DNA of 64,000 bases from Mycolicibacterium stellerae (GTDB taxonomy: Bacteria > Actinomycetota > Actinomycetes > Mycobacteriales > Mycobacteriaceae), in the NCBI RefSeq assembly GCF_003719305.1, contig NZ_RARC01000009.1, positions 1 through 64,000 on the forward strand, in the 5' to 3' direction. The notes below the pieces were generated by a model. It ran no database searches, was not told the DNA's origin, and saw only the letters and a list, made by a program, of their open reading frames with translations. This document shows positions 58,915 through 64,000 of the stretch, one piece after another. The number at the start of each line of letters is the position of its first letter. Positions within the stretch are counted from its first letter, which is position 1. Made by a program: the position numbers and the translations under genes.

Positions 58915-59979
58915 ATGACCATTCCACGTGGACCCCAAGATGTAACGCCTGCGTGGCTCGGACCCGTGTTGGGCGCCGACGTGCGCGACGTCGACGTCAC
59001 CGCGATCGGCACCGGTCAGACCGGCGCCACCTACCGGGTGCGTGCGACGTATGCGGCCGAAACCGACTTGCCCGCCACGTTCGCGGTGAAGCTGTCCGCC
59101 CAGGACGACGCCGTCCGTGAGCGTGTGGCGCTGGGCTACCGGTCCGAGGTCGAGTACTACGCGCGGGTGGCCGGTCGCATGAGTATCCCGGTGCCGCCGT
59201 GCTTTTACTCGGAGATCTCCGATGACGGCGCCGACTTCGTGCTCGTGCTCGCCGACATGGCGCCCGCGGTGCAGGGCGACCAGATCGCTGGATGCAGCGC
59301 GCAAGAGGCGACCCTTGCAGTCGAGGCACTCGCCGGACTGCACGGCCCCAGTTGGTGCGATCCCGAGTGGATGGCGCTGTCGGGGATTGCGATGCCCAAG
59401 CCCGGCGACGACGCAGCGGCGGGTGGCCTCGGCGAGATCTCGGTGATGGCCGCGGGAATCCTCGTCGACAAGCTCGGCGGAGACATCAGCGAGCAGGACA
59501 AGGAAACCCTCACCGCCGCAATGTCTTTGGTTACTCCGTGGCTGAAGGCAGAGCCGACCCGCTACGCCCTGATGCACGGCGACTACCGACTCGACAACAT
59601 GCTTTTCGACCCGGATCGTACGCGGATCACGATCGTGGACTGGCAGACGGTCGGGATCGGCCTGCCGGGCCGGGATCTCGCATACTTCACCGCGACGAGC
59701 CTCGATCCCGATGTCCGCTCGACGATCGAGAAGGATCTGGTCGATCAGTACCATCGTGCGCTACTGGGTTACGGGATAACGGATTACGACTTCGACACCT
59801 GCTGGCGCGACTACCGCCTCGGAGTGGTGCAGGCGCCGCTTCTCACCGGTCTCGGCTTCGCCTTCGCGGCCTCCACCGAGCGCGGCGACGAGATGATGCT
59901 GACCATGTTGCACAGGAGCTGCCGGGCGATCCGCGAGCTGGAAACTCTCGAGTTGATCACGTCCTACCAAGCGAACTGA
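58915..59979 (+). CDS. Phosphotransferase (APH/ecdysteroid-kinase-like) in the cob cluster
   Basis: The 354-residue kinase-like protein has Lys59 in TFAVKLSA, the catalytic loop HGDYRLDN (His221, Asp223, Asn228) and Asp242 in IVDWQ. It belongs to the same phosphotransferase group as the N-terminal domain of the fusion encoded at 31589-33568, with shared SVxxCFYSE-type and STERGDEMMLTMLHRSC segments. It lies 15 bases after cobIJ and may be cotranscribed, but no link of such kinases with cobalamin is known. In M. tuberculosis this interval holds Rv2067c, blaC and sigC instead. Its 3' end overlaps cobK by 23 bases. Confidence 0.8.
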   Translation: MTIPRGPQDVTPAWLGPVLGADVRDVDVTAIGTGQTGATYRVRATYAAETDLPATFAVKLSAQDDAVRERVALGYRSEVEYYARVAGRMSIPVPPCFYSEISDDGADFVLVLADMAPAVQGDQIAGCSAQEATLAVEALAGLHGPSWCDPEWMALSGIAMPKPGDDAAAGGLGEISVMAAGILVDKLGGDISEQDKETLTAAMSLVTPWLKAEPTRYALMHGDYRLDNMLFDPDRTRITIVDWQTVGIGLPGRDLAYFTATSLDPDVRSTIEKDLVDQYHRALLGYGITDYDFDTCWRDYRLGVVQAPLLTGLGFAFAASTERGDEMMLTMLHRSCRAIRELETLELITSYQAN

Positions 59980-60688
59980 CCCAGGCCACCGCGTCGTCCA
60001 CCGTGGACACCGTGGTGACGCCGCCTGGTAACGCAGGACGGTCCACCATCACCACCGAGACACCAAGTGCGGCAGCCGCGTCCAGCTTCGGACGGGTCAT
60101 CTCGCCGCCACTGTTCTTCGTCACCAGACAGTCGATGCGGTGCTCGACGAGCAGGGCGCGCTCGTCGTCATAGCCGTAGGGCCCGCGTGACAGCAGGAGT
60201 TCGTGCCGACGCGGTAGCGTCCGCAGGTCCGGCGCGGTGACCGCGCGGATCAGAAACCACGCGTCGACATCGGTGAACACACCGACACCGGACCGGCCGG
60301 TGGTAAGGAAAACGCGCGTGAATCCGTTGTCCTGCACGGCCTTCGCGGCATCTCTATCGGACTTGACAAGGATCGCATCGCCGGGTGGCCATGCGGGACG
60401 CGCGAGCACGAGGTGAGGAATCTGCAGCTCGGCGCACACCTCGGCGGCGTTGGCGGTGATCGTCGCGGCGAATGGATGCGTGGCGTCGACGACGCCACCG
60501 ACCTTCGACTCGACCAGCCATCGCCGCATCCCGTCGACGCCACCGAACCCGCCGATGCGCACCTCGCCGACCGGCAGGGCGGGATCTGGCACCCGGCCAG
60601 CCAGCGAGCTGATCACGTCGACTCGGGGATGCAACCGCGCAGCGAGCGTTCGCGCCTCCGAGGTGCCGCCGAGGAGCAGCACACGCAT
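59957..60688 (-). CDS. cobK: Precorrin-6A reductase CobK
   Basis: CobK reduces precorrin-6A to dihydroprecorrin-6 with NADPH. The 243-residue protein has RVLLLGGTSEARTLAARL, VDATHPFAATITANAAEVC, RPAWPPGD, VFLTTGRSGVGVFTD, SRGPYGYDDERALLVEHRIDCLVTKNSGGEMTRPKLDAAAALGVSVVMVDRP. ATG 60688 shares its A with the cobM stop (TGATG), so translation is coupled. Convergent with the kinase gene. Confidence 0.94.
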   Translation of the reverse strand: MRVLLLGGTSEARTLAARLHPRVDVISSLAGRVPDPALPVGEVRIGGFGGVDGMRRWLVESKVGGVVDATHPFAATITANAAEVCAELQIPHLVLARPAWPPGDAILVKSDRDAAKAVQDNGFTRVFLTTGRSGVGVFTDVDAWFLIRAVTAPDLRTLPRRHELLLSRGPYGYDDERALLVEHRIDCLVTKNSGGEMTRPKLDAAAALGVSVVMVDRPALPGGVTTVSTVDDAVAWVSSLGRT

Positions 60689-61470
60689 CAATGGCTTTGC
60701 CCTTCTTGCTCCTCGCGTCCGCGGCCACGTCGCACTCTGTCCGACGAGTACAGGTAGCTGTCCGCGAAACCCTCGGCGGCCAGCACGTCTCCGACGATGA
60801 TCACGGCAGTCCTGGTGATCTCGGCCGCATGCATCTCTTCGGCCAGCTCGGCAAGCGTGCACCGCAGCACCACCTGCTGTGGCCAGCTAGCGAACGCCAC
60901 CACCGCACATGGGGTTTCGGCGCGGCAACCGCCTGCCAGCAACTGCGGAACGATCCCGTCGACCTGTGCGGCGGCCAAGTGCAGCACCAACGTGCCGCCG
61001 GTCGCCGACAATGTCGCGATGTCCTCCCCCTGCGGCATCGCCGTCGACAGCGTCGCGACCCTCGTCAACGTCACGGTCTGCGCGACGCCTGGAACGGTCA
61101 GCTCGCGCCCCAATGCGGCCGCTGCCGCCGCGAATGCCGGTACGCCAGGGACGATTTCGTAACTCACGCCGCGCGCGTCGAGACGTCTGCACTGCTCGGC
61201 CAGCGCGCTGTACAGCGACGGGTCGCCCGAATGCAGCCGCGCGACATCCAAACCGGCGGCATCGGCAGCGGCGAGCTCATCGATGATCGCATCGAGTGTC
61301 AGCGGGCCGGTGTCGACGACCCTGGCGTCCGGCGGGCACAGCGCCAACAGATCGTCGGGCATGATCGAGCCCGCGTACAGGCAGACCGGGCAACTGTTCA
61401 GCAGCCGCTGGCCCCGCACGGTGATCAGGTCCGCGGCGCCGGGGCCCGCGCCGATGAAATAGACGGTCAT
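60688..61470 (-). CDS. cobM: Precorrin-4 C11-methyltransferase CobM
   Basis: CobM methylates precorrin-4 at C-11 using SAM. The 260-residue protein has the tetrapyrrole methylase pattern: TVYFIGAGPGAADLITVRGQRLL, VARLHSGDPSLYSALAEQCRRL, YEIVPGVPAFAAAAAALGRELTVPGVAQTVTLTR, PQGEDIATLSATGGTLVLHLAA. ATG 61470 is fixed by the ATGA overlap with cobL; longer frames upstream are not conserved. Confidence 0.94.
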   Translation of the reverse strand: MTVYFIGAGPGAADLITVRGQRLLNSCPVCLYAGSIMPDDLLALCPPDARVVDTGPLTLDAIIDELAAADAAGLDVARLHSGDPSLYSALAEQCRRLDARGVSYEIVPGVPAFAAAAAALGRELTVPGVAQTVTLTRVATLSTAMPQGEDIATLSATGGTLVLHLAAAQVDGIVPQLLAGGCRAETPCAVVAFASWPQQVVLRCTLAELAEEMHAAEITRTAVIIVGDVLAAEGFADSYLYSSDRVRRGRGREEQEGQSH

Positions 61471-62645
61471 TGCTTGGTGACCACCCATTGCGTGACGGGC
61501 ATCGCGGGACGCCAGCCGGTGAACTTGCCGAGCGGCTCGCCGCGATAGTGCTGATATCGTCGCAGTTCCCCACCGACACGCGAATACCATTGTGTCAGAA
61601 GGGCTTCAGATTCCGCGGTCACCGCGTTCGCCACCAGCCTGCCGCCGCCGGCCAACCGTTCGTAGCAGGCGTCGAGCAGCCCAGGACTGGTAAGGCCTCC
61701 TCCGATGAAGACCGCCGACGGCGGCGGCACGAAGTCGAACGCCTCGGGCGCGTCGAAGTGCACTTCGACCTTGACGCCGAACGCTGCGGCGTTGTCGGCG
61801 ATCCGTTTCCGGCGTTGCTCGTCACGTTCGAAAGCCACCGCCCAGCAGCCAGGGCCGCTGCGGCACCACTCGATCGCGATGCTGCCCGATCCGGCACCGA
61901 CATCCCAGAGCAGCTGGCCGGGGCGGGGCCCAAGGGCGGCCAGCGTGACCGCGCGCACCGATTGTTTGGTGATCTGGCCGTCATGGGCGAACGAGTCGTC
62001 GGGCAGCACCGCGAACTGCCTGCCGTCGGGCAGATAGCGCACGGCGATGACGTTGAGGTCGTCGACGTCGGCAGGCGGTCGCGCCGCCCACTCGCGCGCC
62101 TTGGCCGACCGGCGGCGCTCGGCCGGTCCGCCGAGTTGCTCGAGCACCGTGATCTCCGATTCGCCCCGTCCGGTGTCGGCGAGCAGGCGCGCCAACTCGG
62201 CAGGGGTGGAGCCGTCGCGGGACATCACCACGGCCTGCCCGCCCTGACGCACCGCGGCCTGCGGTTCGGCGGTGACCAGAGAGATCACCTCGGTGTCCTG
62301 CACCGCCCATCCCACGCGCGAACAGGCCAGCGTCACCGATGAGACATGCGGCAACACGGCGACCTGCTCGGCGCCGTACAGCCGGATGAGGCTGCCGCCG
62401 ACACCGTGCAGGAGCGGGTCGCCGCTGGCGACGATGTGCACGTCTCCCCCTGCACCTTCGAGAATCGTGCGCAGCGCAGGCAACATGGGTGTCGGCCACG
62501 GCCGCTTGACCGCCGATATGCTCCCGTCGAGCAGATCAAGCTGGCGTTGCGAACCGTAGATGACCGTGGCCCTGCGTAACTCGGTCAGCGACGCAGGCGC
62601 CAGCCCAGCCATTCCGTCGGCGCCGATGCCGATGACGATGATCAT
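61467..62645 (-). CDS. cobL: Precorrin-6Y C5,15-methyltransferase (decarboxylating) CobL
   Basis: CobL methylates C-5 and C-15 and decarboxylates the acetate on ring C. The 392-residue protein is a natural two-domain enzyme: a CobE-like methylase (IVIGIGADGMAGLAP, HIVASGDPLLHGVGGSLIRL) in residues 1-195 and a CobT-like Rossmann methyltransferase in the rest (LLWDVGAGSGSIAIEW, AVFIGGGLTSPGLLDACY). It begins a cobL-cobM-cobK transcription unit facing cobG-cobH-cobIJ. Confidence 0.95.
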   Translation of the reverse strand: MIIVIGIGADGMAGLAPASLTELRRATVIYGSQRQLDLLDGSISAVKRPWPTPMLPALRTILEGAGGDVHIVASGDPLLHGVGGSLIRLYGAEQVAVLPHVSSVTLACSRVGWAVQDTEVISLVTAEPQAAVRQGGQAVVMSRDGSTPAELARLLADTGRGESEITVLEQLGGPAERRRSAKAREWAARPPADVDDLNVIAVRYLPDGRQFAVLPDDSFAHDGQITKQSVRAVTLAALGPRPGQLLWDVGAGSGSIAIEWCRSGPGCWAVAFERDEQRRKRIADNAAAFGVKVEVHFDAPEAFDFVPPPSAVFIGGGLTSPGLLDACYERLAGGGRLVANAVTAESEALLTQWYSRVGGELRRYQHYRGEPLGKFTGWRPAMPVTQWVVTKQ

Positions 62646-62690
62646 CTGGGTCCTCTGCTCATTTGGGCCCTCTGCTCTTCGCGCGAGCGC

Positions 62691-63440
62691 TCATCGCGGC
62701 ATCCTCCGCCACACCCAGTGCGGCAGCAGCCGCATCCCGACGAAGAACGGCCGCAGCAGCCACGGAATCCAGACGGTTCGCCTGCCTTTGGCCAGTGCCT
62801 TTGCGGTGGCGGCGGCAACCTGCGGTGGCGTGCTCGACATGGGCGCCGGTTTCATCCCCTCGGTCATCCGTCCGATCACGAACCCGGGCCGCACGAGAAG
62901 CAGCCGGACTCCCGTGCCGTGCAGCGCGTCGGACAGGCCGCTGCAGAATCCGTCCAGCCCCGCCTTCGCCGAGCCGTAGACGTAGTTGGCGCGGCGCACC
63001 CGCACGCCCGCCACCGACGAGAACACGACGATGGCGCCCGATCCTGCTGTCTTCATGGTGTCGGCCAGCACGGTCAGCAGGTTCGCCTGGGCAACGAAGT
63101 CGGTGTGCAGCACGGCCGCGGTGTGCGCAGGGTCCTTCTCGGCGCGGGCCTGGTCGCCGAGCACGCCGAAGGCCAGCACCGCTGTGCCGATCGGGCCGTG
63201 GTCCGCCACGATCGAGGCAACCAGCGGCGCGTGCGAGGTCAACTCGTCGGCGTCGAATTCACGGACGTCGACCTTGCCGGCGCCCACCTTCTCGAGGGCC
63301 GCCACCTGGTCGGACAGCCGGTCGGGACTGCGGGCGGCGAGCACCACGGTTGCGCCCGGTGCCAGCAGCTGCGCGAGCTCGATGCCGATTTCGCTGCGGC
63401 CACCGAAAATCACCACGGGTCCGCGGCTCGTGTCATCCAC
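62691..63440 (-). CDS. Short-chain dehydrogenase/reductase (Rv2073c-like)
   Basis: GTG 63440 gives 249 residues starting VDDTSRGPVVIFGGRSEIGIELAQLL. The cofactor-binding loop is GGRSEIG, and the catalytic set is Ser in FSSVAG, Tyr and Lys in YVYGSAKAG. It carries the C-terminal segment WIPWLLRPFFVGMRLLPHWVWRRMPR with an amphipathic membrane-binding look, typical of this mycobacterial subgroup (DprE2-like). The in-frame codon at 63488 would overlap the divergent gene. Substrate unknown. It lies 45 bases downstream of cobL's start, on the same strand and upstream of cobL. Confidence 0.84.
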   Translation of the reverse strand: MDDTSRGPVVIFGGRSEIGIELAQLLAPGATVVLAARSPDRLSDQVAALEKVGAGKVDVREFDADELTSHAPLVASIVADHGPIGTAVLAFGVLGDQARAEKDPAHTAAVLHTDFVAQANLLTVLADTMKTAGSGAIVVFSSVAGVRVRRANYVYGSAKAGLDGFCSGLSDALHGTGVRLLLVRPGFVIGRMTEGMKPAPMSSTPPQVAAATAKALAKGRRTVWIPWLLRPFFVGMRLLPHWVWRRMPR

Positions 63441-63475
63441 GGCTGTGATTATCTCCTGCGCTAGTTTGGGAGCCG

Positions 63476-63889
63476 ATGGCAAACGCAACGACCCGACTCA
63501 CCAACGACGCACTCGCGTTCCTGACCGAGCGTCATCTGGCGATGTTGACCACGTTGCGCTCCGACAATTCACCGCACGTGGTGGCGGTCGGCTTCACGTT
63601 CGATCCGAAGACCCACATCGCCAGGGTGATCACCAGCGGCGGGTCGCAGAAGGCGGTCAACGCCGAGCAGCGCGGCGTGGCCGTCCTCAGCCAGGTCGAT
63701 GGTGCGCGCTGGCTGTCGCTGGAGGGGCGGTCGACGGTCAACACCGACGCCGACGCGGTCCGGGACGCCGAACTGCGCTATGCGCAGCGCTACCGGACTC
63801 CGCGGGTCAATCCGCGGCGGGTCGTCATCGAGGTCAGGGTCGAGCGGGTGCTCGGCTCGTCGGAACTCCTCGACCGAACCGGCGATTAA
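63476..63889 (+). CDS. F420-dependent biliverdin-reductase-like protein (Rv2074-like)
   Basis: The 137-residue split-barrel protein has [88 protein letters not shown]. It matches Rv2074, which uses F420H2 to reduce biliverdin. The divergent pairing with the Rv2073c-like SDR equals the M. tuberculosis order. ATG 63476 is 35 bases from the divergent start. Confidence 0.85.
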   Translation: MANATTRLTNDALAFLTERHLAMLTTLRSDNSPHVVAVGFTFDPKTHIARVITSGGSQKAVNAEQRGVAVLSQVDGARWLSLEGRSTVNTDADAVRDAELRYAQRYRTPRVNPRRVVIEVRVERVLGSSELLDRTGD

Positions 63890-63948
63890 TCACTGAATTC
63901 ACTTCTGACACTTTAGTTTCAGCCGTCACAGCCGCGCCAACGTGTCGG

Positions 63949-63972
63949 TGCTTCGAACTAGTGTTCGAAGCA
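63949..63972. promoter_or_regulatory. lexA box: Consensus LexA (SOS) box
   Basis: The core TCGAAC-TAGT-GTTCGA matches the mycobacterial LexA consensus TCGAAC-N4-GTTCGA exactly, and the palindrome extends to 10-base arms (TGCTTCGAAC / GTTCGAAGCA). Its last base is the A of the ATG of the next gene, so LexA binding there would block transcription or initiation until DNA damage. Confidence 0.88.
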
Positions 63973-64000
63973 TGAGTTCGTTGGCCGGCTCCAAACGCAT
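63972..64000 (+). CDS. 5' end of an SOS-controlled gene, cut by window edge
   Basis: ATG 63972 opens a frame MSSLAGSKR that runs off the window. No Shine-Dalgarno is seen, and the LexA box abuts the ATG. From memory, mycobacterial DUF222/HNH (13E12-type) genes often carry LexA boxes just before their start, but nine residues are too few to name this one. Confidence 0.4.

Overview
The window is high-GC actinobacterial DNA from a mycobacterium, most likely a fast-growing Mycolicibacterium-type species. From about 35.5 kb to the right edge, the gene order matches the Mycobacterium tuberculosis segment Rv2045c-Rv2074 (lipT, lppI, Rv2049c-like, rbpA, ppm1, lnt domain, Rv2052c-like, fxsA, Rv2061c-like, cobN, cobG, cobH, cobIJ, cobK, cobM, cobL, Rv2073c, Rv2074). 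Several genes known from that M. tuberculosis stretch are missing or replaced here (pks12, the alternative ribosomal protein genes, mazEF7, blaC, sigC). F420-linked families, tetR/gntR regulators, lipoproteins and ATGA gene overlaps also fit a mycobacterium. Rv equivalences are from memory of families and synteny, not from a search.

Layout. 0-2.3 kb: the C-terminal part of a WYL regulator and a cytochrome P450. 2.3-6.7 kb: an accessory island with a secreted Cys-rich protein, a neprosin-type prolyl endopeptidase coupled to a tiny Pro-rich protein and, divergently, a coupled operon of a Skp1-type GlcNAc-transferase, a prolyl 4-hydroxylase and an 89-residue protein with a Pro/Gly-rich centre. 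This looks like an uncharacterised proline-modification or processing system and is the main discovery candidate. 6.7-14.4 kb: a molybdopterin oxidoreductase with its TetR regulator, a PsiE-like protein, a GNAT enzyme, an NCS1 permease, an MFS exporter and an SRPBCC protein. 14.6-18.8 kb: a potABCD-type polyamine ABC transporter whose ATPase appears to start at CTG. 18.9-29.9 kb: small membrane proteins, a DMT exporter with a LysR regulator, xylulokinase, DoxX and RDD proteins, and a gluconate gntP-gntK / gntR locus.

29.9-37.9 kb: a DUF4333 lipoprotein and an SCO6745-family gene sharing a perfect palindrome, a REP-like hairpin repeat, a copper amine oxidase overlapping a kinase-lipocalin-like fusion gene, then lipT and lppI. 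37.9-41.7 kb: an ssuD-ssuA-ssuB-ssuC sulfonate operon with a minisatellite inside ssuD. 41.8-50.2 kb: a lipoprotein, a winged-helix/hydrolase fusion, rbpA with a SigE/SigH-type promoter, separate ppm1 and lnt genes, an amidohydrolase, fxsA and two tandem PPOX proteins. 50.3-62.6 kb: aerobic cobalamin synthesis genes, with two tiny paralogous membrane peptides, a TauD-type dioxygenase and a small kinase-like protein set among them. 62.7-64 kb: a Rv2073c-like SDR, a Rv2074-like reductase, and a consensus LexA box overlapping the start codon of a gene that runs off the edge.

No gene-free stretch exceeds 300 bases. I saw no tRNA, rRNA, CRISPR array, insertion sequence, origin or convincing riboswitch.
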